A stretch of DNA of 64,000 nt from Volvox africanus (GCA_030268105.1 BSDZ01000078.1:1966001-2030000), one strand, 5' to 3'; shown: positions 13,104 to 25,734, counted from the first letter of the stretch. Translations and numbers: made by a program. The notes: generated by a model not told the origin, from the sequence alone.

Positions 13104-14201
13104 GATTATGTTTATGAAAGATGAGGACGCGTTCAACTGTTGCTGGCGGGAGAGGGCGTCGGGGACTCACTCGCATGTACACAGTAAGACATGAAACCCT
13201 AAACATTTACATAAAGTGGTTGGTATTGATTCAGTCCTCTAGTGCTGGCCTTTTGAAAATTTCATACTCCTCCACCTCCGCCTTCGCCCCCTCCCTCCAC
13301 ACACACATATGTATTCCCCTCTCTTCCCCCCTCCCCATACACACACCTCACTCACACGGGTCTCTTCGTCTCCGGTGTGCACGTGACACGAAACGGTTGA
13401 CCTTTAGGGAAAGAAGGATACTATCCAACTAAAAGTTCATACGATTGTCAGTTAGTGGGTTGGTCAGTTTGTTGGCTCGTTTCCGGTTTTGATGCAGGAG
13501 AACGGGTCGCAAGTCGCTGAGTTACGGTTTTTGCGGCTTCTTCTATTTCCGGACGGACGGACAGACAGACAGACAGGCAACACGGTAAAAGGAGAAGGAT
13601 TTCGCAGCATGAAGAGAGGACGGCTACTACACCGAATCTCTTTAAACAACAAGACTTAAAATGTCGACGCCCGTCATTTGTGTTACGTTTGATTAAGACT
13701 CCGGTGTGTTGAAATTGTGGGAGGCGACTGTTAGCAGCCTGTCCTTTTTTCTTCGGGTTGTTTATCTGTCTGTCTCTCTCCGTACATCCATCGTACACCC
13801 ATCGCATTCCGTTAGGTTTCAAAGTTTCATCCTGCTGCGCAACTTTGTCCCGATGGCGCAGATCCACATCCCACATCCTAAAACCGCCTTCCCCCGCAAT
13901 AATACCTCAATCAGCATCAAATCAGCACTCCCGTCATATCTCCGCATACAGGGTTTAAAATGCAATCCAATACCTACGTACGGCAAGTACGGTATGTCTA
14001 ACGTACAACATGCCGTATATCAGGATGAACTACCGAAACACTCTACCAGAATAAACTACCAATTGCATGGTGTAACTGGCATCATTACCTGCCATGCACG
14101 ATTTTATGCGGTACGGCCCTTGGCGTCATTTCATAACGCGACGTACCTCCATCTCAGCAGCCCTTACTTCAGTTCAGTTCAAAATTCCGTGGCCGCACCA
14201 T

Positions 14202-14206
14202 TTACA
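14202..14206 (-). promoter_or_regulatory. Candidate TGTAA polyadenylation word for the Cys-rich gene
   Basis: The minus strand reads TGTAA about 47 nt after the stop at 14253. A second copy lies at 14211-14215 (plus-strand coordinates). Confidence 0.5.
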
Positions 14207-14252
14207 ATCCTTACATTCGCGACATTATTACGTCCTAAGCCATCTCGAAGCT

Positions 14253-17200
14253 TCACTTCTTCACCGAGTTCACTCCCTTGTTCCCTGCTGCCGCTGCTGC
14301 CGCTGCCGGGGGCAGTACGGCGGGCTTGGCGTTAACCGGCGCCCCGGACGCCGAAGTGTCGGCATCAGCGCCTCCGCCGCTGGGCGAGGGGGAGCAGCCC
14401 TCCGTGAAGGCCACGTTAGGGGTACAGCAGATCTCCTCGCTCGAGTACACCCCCCAGCCTGAGGACGACGGGGGAGGACAGGGAAAAGCCGGGGGCGGAG
14501 AACGGGGCACGCCTGGGTTTGTGTTTGATACCTGATCTTCCACCCGCTGCAATACTTCTTTCACATTGATATATGATGGGGTACCCATCGGCGCGAGGAG
14601 GGAAGCGAAGCGGTTACAGGAAGCTGCAGGAAAGTCGAAAACCGGCAGGTGGGGGGAGGGGCATTAGGGGCAGCACCCTTTCCTCCCACCGGAGTTAGTT
14701 TGCCGCCGTGAGCACGCGGGAGACATCGGCGAAGGAAAACTTGCATACCTCGGTTGCAAACCGCGATGTCGTTGGAGACCACGCACGTACGTACAGGCCA
14801 GTAGCTTCCCACCTGTACGGCGATTTTAATGTTTGTACGGTGTACGGCGTACAAAAGCAGCCAATGTGATATCCATGTTAACGATATATCCAGCAGCAGT
14901 TGCATTCTTAGAAGAGGTATTTATGCAGTTGCGCTCGCGCCCTTAGAGAGCAAGCAGCTAATAATCGCTAAGACTTCCTGTTAGAGATTAGAGACTGACT
15001 CACCATGTAGCAAGGCGTCGGCGGAGGAGCGGTACTGCAGCCCTCTGCAAAAGCAGCTCCTCTGGTGCAGCAGGCGTCCTTTGAGGGCCAGGACTGTACA
15101 CCAGAACCTGCGGGAGGAGGAGGCCATCCAGGAGGGAGAAGGGAGGGGGGAAGGGGAAAACCCAGAAAGGGGCTGAGAGACACCGCCAGATGAGCGATGA
15201 GTGGGCGGGTAGGGGGGTAGGGGGGTAGGGGGGTTTCAGTCATAACATCATCGCAGTGGCATCCACCCACGGCTCTGACGAATCAGAGCACCGTCACGTC
15301 ACCGCCCCTGTCAACAGTACCAGGTGGTACTAAATCACATTGCATTGCAATACGTATAGATTTCATGATATTAATGAAAATCTGTGCGATGGTGGGTTCT
15401 TGTTACTCCGTTACCAAAACCAAAACCAGATTCCACATACACAGCACAGACACACAGACACACAGACCGGGGCTGCAGAGGTTGGACGAGGACCGGCAGA
15501 GGCGTGCCGGGAAGTACGTGTCCACCACCCAACAAGTTCCTGCTGCGGCGGCGGCCGCCGGGTCAGCGGGACGGCATCCGTCGGGGAAGGCGGTGCCGGG
15601 GGCGCAGCAAGCTTCCTGAGAGCCCCACACGCCGTAACCTGGGGGGGGCGCCGGCGACGGAGGCCCCTGTCCATGTTAGGAATTTTGCGTGTATATGCAA
15701 GCTTGTGCAGACGCGTGCAAAATCACGTCCCTACTGCTATTTCGAAATAATTATTTTCAAGTTTATTTCTATTCCACATTTGGAGATGTGCATCCAGATC
15801 GTACGGCAAGTCTAGGCCCCGAAAAGTCGACAGTTTGATGTCAGGGGACTGGATTAGGAAAGATATTGAAACAAGCTGTCATGAGTGGAGAAAAAGCTAC
15901 GGCCTCAATACGATTTTCCTTCATATGTTATGTGTATATATATATATATATTTTCTCTATATATATACGATGTTTCACAACCGTCAAAAGGTGGTGCAGA
16001 CCCATGGGTCTCCAAATCGAATCCGTCACAAACCACCTTGCAAACACTTCCGGTCGTCACGCCAGCAAGTTCGACTGGACGAGCTCTCCGGCACCCAGCA
16101 TTCCTTGGGCCGTACGCTACAGCCGTCCGGGAAGGCAGCTCCAGCGGTGCAGCAGACCTCTTGACTGCTCCAGACACCCCACCCTTCGGAGACCCAGCGG
16201 CAGGGAAAAGCAGCCGCAAAGACAAAGGAAGGGCACTTAGGGCGAAGCGGTAGATTAAGAACGCACGGCGCGGCTAGCGGTGATCTGATGGCCACTGATC
16301 TCAATGGAGCCCCTCATTCGGAATCCAGAAACCGCAAAACACCGACGCGGAACCGTACGGCGACATACCGGGACATTGGGAGTAGGAGTGGGAGTGAAAT
16401 CTCCCATGGTGAAACGCGGAACAGAAGGACAGCTGAGGGAATAATGAACTCAACATGTCAACTCTTGTCCAGAGGACACGCTCGGACAATATTTTCTTTA
16501 TTTGCAAATAACGAATTCGTCAGCTAATATTTATCGAGCTGTCGTACGACATGTAAAAATGGGAATCGAATATGCTCCGTACAACTTTCTCAACTCGATG
16601 TCTGCGCGCACCTCGCTTGCAGACATCCTGGGCGCACTCCGCCCGGCACGTCTTGTACGGCCTGTCGTACCAACAAACGGGGAATGCGAGCGAAGTAGGA
16701 ACGGTATAGCACGGTACGGTAGAAGAATCCCACCCATATGGCGCTTGACTCAAACCACAGTATCACATAGTACCACATAGTACATAGTATCACAGTACGG
16801 CACTCAGCAACGTTTCCCCAAACTCCTCAGGGGACGAGAATCGCATGATGTACGCGCGTGTGCGTATACGGTCACTATGCCGTCCGTATGCAGTACGGCA
16901 AATGTACTTAAAAAGACGTACTTACCAGTAATCTGCCACGGTATAGCAGGGGTTATCGCACGGCGCCGGCGGCTGTGGCTGCGGTACAGGTTGCACTCCT
17001 CTGGTGACGGCCTTGGACGCTCCCCCCGCGGCCTTGGGTGCAGCGGAGGGCTTAGGTGTGGGGATGGGTGTAACCTTCATTGCCGGCGTAGGCTTAGGAA
17101 CAGTGGGGATGGTGGAGGCGGGAGCGGCAACTGCGTGGATGATGGCGGGGGAGAGGACGTAGGTAGTGGAGGTCCCAGCCGATATATGAACGGGGCAAGA

Positions 17201-17648
17201 GATGAGGAGGGCGGGGCCATCAGACCAGTTGCACCGTTAAAGCGGTAGCCAATGAGCTCAGATAGCGCTAATAGAGATTTCGGAACGGAACTTAAAACTC
17301 TGGATAACAGGATGCACGTTACCGTTACAACGTTAACAGAAAACGGTAATCCTACTTGTTATTGTTGAGGTAACCGTAACGGTAACGGTAACGGAAATGG
17401 TGCTACAGGCTTTTCGGCCTCAAATGATGTTGTCCAAGACACATGCTACAAAACGGGGTGGTGAGGGGGTTTTCCGACAAATGGCTCGTACGTGTTGGTG
17501 GTGTTGGTGGTGTTAGTGGTGTTGACTCGGTCGCTGATGCGAGGAGGGTGCACTGGGGACCGGCCACAGCGATAAGCAGTAAGAAGCTGACGCGGAGGAA
17601 GGTGGAGGAGAGGCCGCCGCTGTCACGACGAGCTGGTGCTTTCGCCAT
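14253..17648 (-). CDS. Secreted cysteine-rich protein with four CC-x4-AF-x2-GC modules
   Basis: I do not recognise a named family. Eight exons keep phase: 17648-17492, 17130-16926, 16661-16612, 16183-16037, 15638-15468, 15107-15004, 14812-14749, 14458-14253, giving 367 aa. Residues 1-40 form a signal peptide (hydrophobic core FLRVSFLLLIAVAG). A Pro/Ala/Lys/Thr linker follows (about 42-110), then four modules. Each reads roughly C-[YW]-x-V...[YF][WF]P-x-[RK]-x-C...C-x2-G-x-G-V...CC-x4-AF-x2-GC. The CC pairs fall near 148, 197, 256 and 310; module 3 has GSGVQSWPS in place of GWGVWSS. The tail is Ala/Gly/Ser-rich and ends in KGVNSVKK. Several introns fall at the same phase-1 point (the Gly before WGV/YGV/SGV). 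The likely place is the extracellular matrix or cell wall; function is unknown. I recall similar modules in other algal secreted proteins but cannot verify it here. Divergent to SMG8. Confidence 0.85.
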
Positions 17649-18914
17649 GTTATCCCGGCTGGGCAGTGGCCACCAATGCCGTCGAATGTACGACCAGTAA
17701 TATGCAAAATTGTTGAAATCGGCTTGAAAACGATTTCCAGATTACGTGGTCTAGCTAAGCGGAGGATATGGTGGCCTGTGATTCCAATTCCCGGAGTCGG
17801 GGTTTATCGTTTCTCTGTGGGAGTTATCCGAGGATAGCTACTTGGGCCTCTGGCGGGATCTGTTTGAAGGTATTCTCAACTGGGATGTGGTGTCCAGTGC
17901 CAGGAAGATACAATATGGAATTACGTTACGGTTGTTGGAGGCCTATAAACAAGAATGCTTTCGGGAAATGGCGTGATGGCCTTTCACTGAATGACAGGAG
18001 CTTGTCAGCAATAATGTACAACATCATGTGCCAGCCGTTGGCCAGAAGATGATGCCGTACGGCGAGAGAAGTTGACAGCAAGACACGAGGATGTCGTACA
18101 TGATAGTGTGCGCTCACCTGTCAAACATTACCCATGTACTGTACGGAAGGTACGGAAGGAACGCTGCCTAGTGCCTACCATCCCAAGAGGCCAGACCCTT
18201 GTCAGGTGGGCGCAATGGCGCCTTCCGAGATCCAGATTTGGAACCTAAATATATTTACCAGATCCAAGGTGGCCTCATTCGGAGGACAGTGAGCACCGAC
18301 CACTTGGCATGTGGTAATCGACAAAGTGGCTACATTTAGACCAAGTAGCTTCCCTAAAGAAGGCGTTACGTAGCAGGTGGATGACTTGTTGTGGTGGCAA
18401 ATCCAGTCATGTATATACATATATATATATATATATGGGTGCCGCTTCTCCCAAAGGATAGGAGCCGAGCGTCGTTGGGGCAGTTTGGGGACAGGAGGGA
18501 ATACTTTTAAATATCGCTGGGCAAAGGGATCGGAGTCCCAGGAACCCGACCTCATCGGTCACTGGTTGACCGGATTACCGCCCCTTGGTCTCTTATACGG
18601 CAGTTAACGGATATAACGGATAAAACCGCCATAACGCCTGTAAGCAGAAGGCCAGAAGCTGATTACTGAAATCATCGAAACTTAGGACGCCGCCGTAACC
18701 GGCTTTGTTTTTTGTTTGGATGTATGATATAGCTGTAACATTAAAGGCGGTACTGACACTACTACTGGTCGTCTGAAGGGACGAGCTCGTTGTCAGTTAC
18801 TTGTAATTTGCAATTTTACAAACTTACGCAAGGTTTCCGCTTTTTGATTAAAATGATACGCCATGAATTAAATGCTCCTCATTGAGTCTGCTTACAGCGC
18901 CACATCTTGGAAAA
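17649..18914. other. Divergent intergenic region (Cys-rich gene / SMG8)
   Basis: This should hold the promoters of both neighbours. The visible features are a TA run near 18417-18435 and several GTACGG words (for example near 18056 and 18142). The open frames are short and without domains. No further exon is supported. Confidence 0.5.
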
Positions 18915-21900
18915 ATGGACATCATCCTAGGAATCGCTGGTGCGAAAGCTAGTTAGCTGTGACACCGCTTTAGGCCGCTCCCATTTTCCTGATCGAAACG
19001 ATTTGCTTTCGCAGCCAAGTCCCTGGATGCCGCGCACCAGCTGGCAAAGGCGCTTCACGGACCTCGAGGCTGGGCGTGGCAGCAATCCATTAGCCTGCAG
19101 GCCAAATCAACTTCCTTGGTACGCATATCCTTAACACAATCGCGGGGATATTCAAATCAGGCAATTACGTCTTGTTTTTTTGAAATTGCTGGTTTCCTTC
19201 TAACCTCTCCCCAGCAGGCCCCAGAAGCCGCGGCGCGCTTTTTGCTAAGCCATGATGGCAGGTGCGGCGGCCTAACCCCAGAAGCACCATCCCATCTGGC
19301 AGCCCTCCCATCCTTCGCATCCATCAGGGCTTGAGCTCTCGCCATTAAGCTTGCTTTAGCGGCTTCCAGTTCCCACGCCGCTTCCAGTTACCACGCCTGC
19401 TCTATGCTGCACCAGTGCCCTGTTGTGTATGCAAGATGCGCTCTTTGTTTACAATACACACACCTTAACAGCATGAACCCAGAGAGAGTAGGAAAAGGCA
19501 GTAAGTGTTGCACTGCTTTGTCTATGTATGGCCCGCTCTCTCTCTCTCTCTCTCTCTCCATTTCACGGTGACCCATATCGCCGTACTAACGGTGATAGAG
19601 TACGCCTGCTCCGAAACTCAAACCAGGACGGCGTACATATTGGTCGCGACCCATGCAACTGCCGAAGATATGTTGGGAGCTGTGGCTGCCGCTACCAGAT
19701 ACCAGGACCCAGGGGTGGCGGCAGCGGCAGCGACAGTGATGTCGCTGCCCCAGATGGACGGGCCCGCGGCGGTAGCAGCGGCGGCGCCAGCACTCACAAC
19801 GCTGGAGCGGCTGCAGCAGCAACACGACATCGCCGTCAATGTGCTGCTGCTACAGCTATTCCTTGCGTGTGAGGCGGTGCTGGTGCTACTGCCAACGGGT
19901 CAGGGCCTGGGCCTGGCGGGGTCTGGTGCAATGTCGGATCGCATCCGTTGCGGCGGCGGCGGTGGCGGCGGCGGCGGCGGCGGTCCGTTATCCGCGGCTA
20001 CAGCTTGGATGTCACGGCTAAGGCTGTTACAGGCACGTGAATGACATCCCCGTTAAGATGTTTGGTTTTGCTGTTGATAAAACAGCGACCCATGGGTCCA
20101 TAGCAACAACTTCAGATTTTGTCCCATTCCGAATGGGCAGTTGATGGTTGCTCGTTATTCGGTAACGGAAATGTCCGGTTGATGTGTCACGGACTCCGTG
20201 CCTTCTGCCCACATACATGCTTAAGCGCTCATACATGCTGTTTCTCACGCATCTCCCGCTTTGGTGCTTAAATGCAAGTTGGGAAATCGCGTCATGTGGC
20301 CAAATGTTCCACGACTACATCTCGTAACGATTATAACCTCGCCATTCTGTCTGTCTGTCCGTCTGTCTGCTCCAGCGCCTAGAGCAAAAAACACCGGTAG
20401 TACACTAAGATTACGTGCCGTACATGACTCCAGGGCGCCAAACGGGCTTTATACAAGAGCTTGCTCGGTGTGAACCAGGCGGGCAGTCACCTGTCGAAGC
20501 CGTCCTCTCTCGCTCCTCGAGGGCGCTCAAACGTGGCGGCGGTGGTAGCTGGGGCAGCAGCAGCAGTTTGCGACGCCGTCGGCAGCGATAGCGGTGCCGT
20601 CGGCAGAGATAGCGGTAATGGTGGTGCCTCCTCCTCCTCCTCCTCCTCCTCGTCATCATCATCCGCCGCCGCCGCCGCCGCTGCCGCTGGCGGAGCACCC
20701 GGCGGCAAGGTTCATCTCCAATCCTGGTGCAGCCGCACGCGGCCGCCGCTGATGTTCTTCATCTCTCCGGTGGGCTGCGTCGCAGCTGCTGCTCAACAGC
20801 CGCGTTGTCGTCGTCGCAGTCGTTCTTGTCGTTAGCGTGTTCTTGTCGTTGTCTATGCCTCAGGAATGAGAGAAAAGTAAATAATTATAACGTGTTGCCG
20901 TACGCCTTGTTAACGCAATACCCAGGGTGACCCCGATGCCGCGAAGGCGGGCTGCTGGACGTCTTCAGTCTCCCCTGCATCCAATGGTGTTGCCGTAGAA
21001 CGAAGTGGATCTACCCAACGACACGGCGCTGCCGCTGGTGCTGCCGTCACCGCCACGGCAGTGAGCGACCCACGGGACACTACCAACGCGTTGCTCCGAA
21101 ACCTTCTCAAGCGATGCCGACCCGTGCCCCTATCAGGCGCGCCAGAGTCAGCGCAGCTGTGCCAATTCGATCCGGCGCTGCTGGTTCTGGAGCCCGGACC
21201 GTTGGCTCTGGAGCCAGCTGTCGTGCATGCTGCAGCGTTGGCGGCGCTGCTAGAGGAGCCGGACTATGGTTTCGGCGCTGCCGCCACGGCAACATTCGAC
21301 AGTTCAGCGGCGGGCGGGCTGTCGGGGGCTGCGGCGCAGTGGGCCCGGAGAGATGGGCTGCATGTCCTAACAGAACGGCTGACGGCGGCGGCGGCGGCGG
21401 CGGCGGCGGAAGGGAAATCGGAGTCGGTGGCAATGGCTGTCCATAGTGGCAAGCCTCAGCGCCTCACCAAGGCGGATTCCGACGGTCAAGGCGGCGAGGA
21501 AGAAGGGGCTGTAGCAGCCCGACAGCTCTGCGCCGCCTGGCGGGCCGCGGCAAGAGAGCTGTACGACGCTACGATGGCGGCTTGGCGGGAGGCGTTGGGA
21601 AAGCCTTTGGACTGCATACCGCCCGGTGGAGAAGGTAGATAGATAGATAGATAGATAGACATGTCTTGATAACCGTCGTTGCGTTGCAGTCGCCATGGAC
21701 CATGTCGTACCCTTTCCTGTACGGCAACCTCGTAGCTTATGCTGCTTATACTCAAGGCTCTCTTTGGGCCTGCTGTCTCACAACGAACCTTTTCCATTTC
21801 TTCAAAGTTGTCGCGACCCATGGGCCTCCTACTTCGTGTTGGGTTGCGCCTAGGCCTTATGCCTACGTGACTTACGCACATGTCACCTAAGCTCCTGCCC

Positions 21901-24900
21901 GCATTCTGTCGCCCGCATCCCCCTCTCCCCCCGTAAATGAGATCAGCGGGTAAAGGTGCCGTCGGGCAAGGACCGGGCCACGCGGCTTCAACCGCTCACA
22001 GCCGTACACGTCCCCACGCCGGCGCCGGCACGGCCGCTGCCACTCCATCACTCCTTACCCCGTCGGCGGCGGCATCGATCATACACGGGCTTCGTGCTGG
22101 AGCGACCCTAGAGCTGGCGGGTGCGTGGCTGGCTACCGCCGCCGGCAGCGGCGGCCTAGCGGCGCGCCTTGCGGCAGAACTCTCCAGGGAGGCCGCTGAC
22201 GCGGCTCTTCGGCAGTACACCGCCGCGGCGCCACCGCGCTACCCGGAGCGCGTGCATGCGGCGGCGGTGGTAGCGGCGGTGGCGGCGTTGCGTGCGGCGG
22301 CACCGCCGGGTCCCGCCACCGCCGCGGCGGCGGCGTGGCTCCGTGCGGCCTGTGACGGCGAGTGGCGGCGCGTTCCGGGGCGGCGGCAATGCAGCGCATT
22401 GAGTGCTACCGGGAGGCCTTGCACGAGGCCCGTTCATGTGGGTAAAGATTTTCTATGCTAAGCCCCTGTTGTGGACTTAATAAGCCATCACGATATTGGT
22501 CAAAAAAGCTCAAACTTAAACCTTTACTTATCCTTCAGATCATCCACCTCCTGACTCTTCGCTTCGTCCCGACCTGCTTCCTTGGCGTCCCAGGATTCAT
22601 CGGAGCCCCATTGCTCCGAAACCACCACCTGGGTCACCGCCACCACGACAGGGTGTAGCCTCGTGGCGTTGACCGACCCCTTCGACTTGCAGGTTGGCCG
22701 CGTTGACTCCTCCCACACCCGGGGGCGATTGGGGCCCTGAGGGGCCTTTAACGGTTCTCGCGTAACAGTTATCGTTGCTAACCCACCTGGTATTTTGGAA
22801 GTCGTTGAAGTAGCGGTTGCAGGACAATTTGGGAGGGTGGGAGGCATAGGCAGCCGGACAAAAAAAGGGAAGGAAGATAAGTTCTGACAAGTAAATAACC
22901 AAAAGCATAACATCCGCGGGACGCTATAGAGCTCCTGAGAGGTCGGAATGGCGCCCGGCCTTTTCCGACTGTACGGCAGACTGTCTTACAGTTTCGGTTT
23001 TATAGCATTCATGTTCTTACTTTACAAGCAGGCAGTCAACACCGCCGGATCACTGGATGATGGGCCTCGTGTCACCGTACAGCAGGCTGCCGCCGCCACC
23101 TCGGCTGCCGCTGTAGCTTCGGGCAGCGGCGGCCGCGGGAGGGGTGGAAAGCGCGGCGGCGGCGGCTCTGGGTCTGGATCCGGCGCTGCCGACTCAAGCG
23201 CCAACAGCGCGCCAGTTACGACGCCGCCGCCGCCGCCGGTCCACACTCGGCATCTCCTGGTTGCCGCTGCGCAAACGGCCGACGGTCTCACACGTCAGTG
23301 TACTTTGGGCCCGTGGGTCACAGTCACTCGCTTAGGTCCCGCGTCATCGTACAATGAACGACGCGGGCTGACCAACCAACCAGGGCTGAATGGTAGTTGC
23401 CTGTACATCCTCGCATTGCATTTGGAAACGGAGTTGGGGAGTTCGGGGCATCGATCTGGCAGTGGTGGCCGCGGCGGCGGCGGCGGCGGCGGTGTTGGAC
23501 CCAAGGGTCACGGCAGCGCCGGCAAGCCGCCAAGCTCGCGCATTGCATTGACAGGTTTCGACACGCCTGACGTGGCCGGCGGCAGCGACAACGAGGGCGG
23601 TGTCGTACTGAACGAGCAGAGCTTTCCGTCACTGGCGGAGGCGGCTGCCGTACTGCAAGCAGGGCGGCAGCAAGGGGGCGCCGCCGCGGCAGGGCCAGCG
23701 GGACCCATGGGTCATAAACGGGTCGGCAAACAGCAAGGGGGCGGCAAGGGAGGCGCCAATGCAGCGATCACAGCCAGCAAGGAGCGGGAGAGACTAGCGA
23801 AAGCCTGGCCGTATCCCCACGGCGGCGGCAGTGGCAGTAGCAGTAAGGATGGCGGCGCCGGTAGCAGTACGAACAGTGGCAGCGGTGGTGGAGGGCCGGC
23901 GCCATCGCGGGGCCGCCGTGGCCGCGGTGCTGTGGGATCTGCCACGAATGTGGCGGCTGGCGGTGGTGACTCGGCGGCCTTTCCTCAGCTCTCGGGCGCG
24001 AAAGACGTGAAGAAGGTGAGGGTGTTGTCTCCTGCTCTATTAATACCTCCCCGTCCACATGTTCAACTAACCTAACGACAAGAGGACGGGACGGGTTCAC
24101 CCATTAGCGGCGTGGGCCTGACACAATTGGCATACGCTTACTAGTTAGCATAGTTTTGATATAAGGCCTCCTTACGTTTTGCATGTCATACATGAGCACA
24201 CACACACATACACAAACATCCTCCTACATCTTCCTGAAGTACGTGAGATTGAGGCTAGGAATTGTTCACGCACCCCTTCTCTCATGGCATTGCATAGCGA
24301 CACTGTGTGTGTGTGTGTGTATGTGTGTAATCCTGCACTGCATACCACACGCCGTACAGGTTTACCTGGCGTACGAATACCAAACGCTGGATGGGCGCCG
24401 CTTCCTAGCTACCCCTCAGCAACTGGCTGTAGCAGCAGCGGCAGTAGCTAGCAAACCTTCAGCATTCCGGGACGCGACAGCTTCCAAGCCACAACCTTCC
24501 GTGTACCCCAGTCCTGCTGGGCTCTTGGTTCCTCAGCAGCAGCAGCAGCAGCAGCAGCAAGGAAAGAAAGGGCAGTCCTTAAGGCAGGTGAGCGGCCTTG
24601 CAGCCATCAACGCTGGTGCTGCCGCTGAGGCGTCAGCATCGGCTGCAACAGCTGCAACAATCGGCAGTAGCAGCACCGCCGCCGCCAGCTTCCTGCTACA
24701 GCACGACGCGCCGTTGTATTTGCAACCGCCGCCAGGGCTTCAGTCTGATCCGACGGCGCCGGCGGTGTGTGATGGTGCGGCCACTTGGGACCCGACACCG
24801 AGACGGCCATGTGGCTTAGCGCAGCTACGCCGAATCTTCGTGGTAACCCCGCCCTCGGCATGCGGTGAGCCGCTGCTGGCGGCGCGACCCACGGTTCAGT

Positions 24901-25571
24901 TCCGTGTACAACACCCGCCGCAACTGCCGCGTGACGCTGCAGCTGCGGCGGGGCTTCTTCAGCAACAAGGCTTACCTTCTTTGGCAATAGTAGCAGACGG
25001 CTCTTCTGACGTTTTGGAGCGTTCTGGAGGCGAGAGGGCGGATGAACAGAATCGCATCGTGAACACAGCAAAGCACGTGGCGAGTAGGGAGGAGGAGGAG
25101 AGCATAGCCGCTCAGCTGGTCTCTGGGCACGGGCCTGCCGCCACAGTCATGCAGGTATCGCTCGTACGACCGGTGGAACTGCCTTCGGACAGCTTGGTGG
25201 TCATCTCGTTACCCTTGCTTTACGGCCTGCCAGCAGACTGGCTGGGCTGGAGCGCTGGGCTTGGCGGGAAGGAAGATAGTCATATAAGTGCTGTTGCGAG
25301 TGCGGGTGGTGACAATGAGGACGCGGATGCCGTGAGGTCCACCGGGAAGTTTCAAGTAACTCGCACCGCACCTGAGACGTCGAGGAACGGTAAGGATGTG
25401 AAGATGGAATGCGAAGCTGTGGTGCAAGGGGCTGGAGGGTCACAGCAGGGATTGTCTGAGACCGCGACCGGTCCGTTGGTGCCTCTTATTCAGCTGGATC
25501 AAAGGCTGCCATTTGAGGCATCGTTGATTGCCGGCTCGGCCTTATTTCCACTTCCAACAGACCAATCGTGA
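18915..25571 (+). CDS. SMG8: SMG8, nonsense-mediated mRNA decay factor (SMG1 kinase regulator)
   Basis: SMG8 binds SMG9 and regulates the SMG1 kinase that phosphorylates UPF1 (family knowledge). Phase-consistent exons: 18915-18939, 19015-19118, 19218-19261, 19472-19500, 19599-20036, then an unresolved part within about 20375-20769, then 20926-21634, 21947-22441, 22539-22652, 23036-24015, 24360-25571. The start MDIILGIA fits the N-terminal G-like fold. Family landmarks in order: RTAYILVATHATAEDML; LLLQLFLACEAVLVLLP; PPLMFFISP; WRRVPGRRQCSALSATGRPC (the GRqxC...SxTGxxC block); PWVTVTRLGPASSYNERRGL; VYLAYEYQTLDGRRFL; LRRIFVVTP; ELPSDSLVVISLPLLYGL near the end. Long Ala/Gly/Ser/Gln inserts bring the length to about 1,500 aa, above the usual about 1,000. 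I could not find the usual CxCGR-type segment after the SxTG block. The 22-44 nt early exons are tiny. The family call is firm; the 20.4-20.8 kb splicing is not. Confidence 0.85.
21636..21659. repeat. (GATA)n microsatellite at an SMG8 splice donor
   Basis: About six GATA/TAGA units start immediately at the donor GTAGATAG after the exon ending at 21634. Confidence 0.9.
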
Positions 25572-25734
25572 CCATGAAAGTTCGTGGAAAGTTCGCCCAG
25601 TGCTCGGAGGAGCGAGGGAAATGAGGTGTGGCTTTCCGGAACGCTTCCACATCGGTCTCGACAAAGATCAGCCTTTTAAAACTAGTTAATTCTTCTAATA
25701 AATAATTGTGTCGAGCATTTTCCCACAGCGCGGT

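Larger units (their letters stand above)
12651..14252. other. Convergent intergenic region between RecN and the Cys-rich gene
   Basis: The two flanking genes converge here. The first half is presumably RecN 3' UTR. It includes a CTGT/GGAC-type microsatellite near 13555-13580 and pyrimidine-rich tracts near 13270-13360. Open frames such as 13876-13448 (minus, 142 codons) pass through simple repeats and show no domain. I see no gene. Confidence 0.6.

Noticed and set aside
16877..17248. Plus-strand 123-codon Gly-rich frame
   Set aside because: It lies opposite exon 2 of the Cys-rich gene. The minus reading joins in phase to the signal-peptide exon and the first module.
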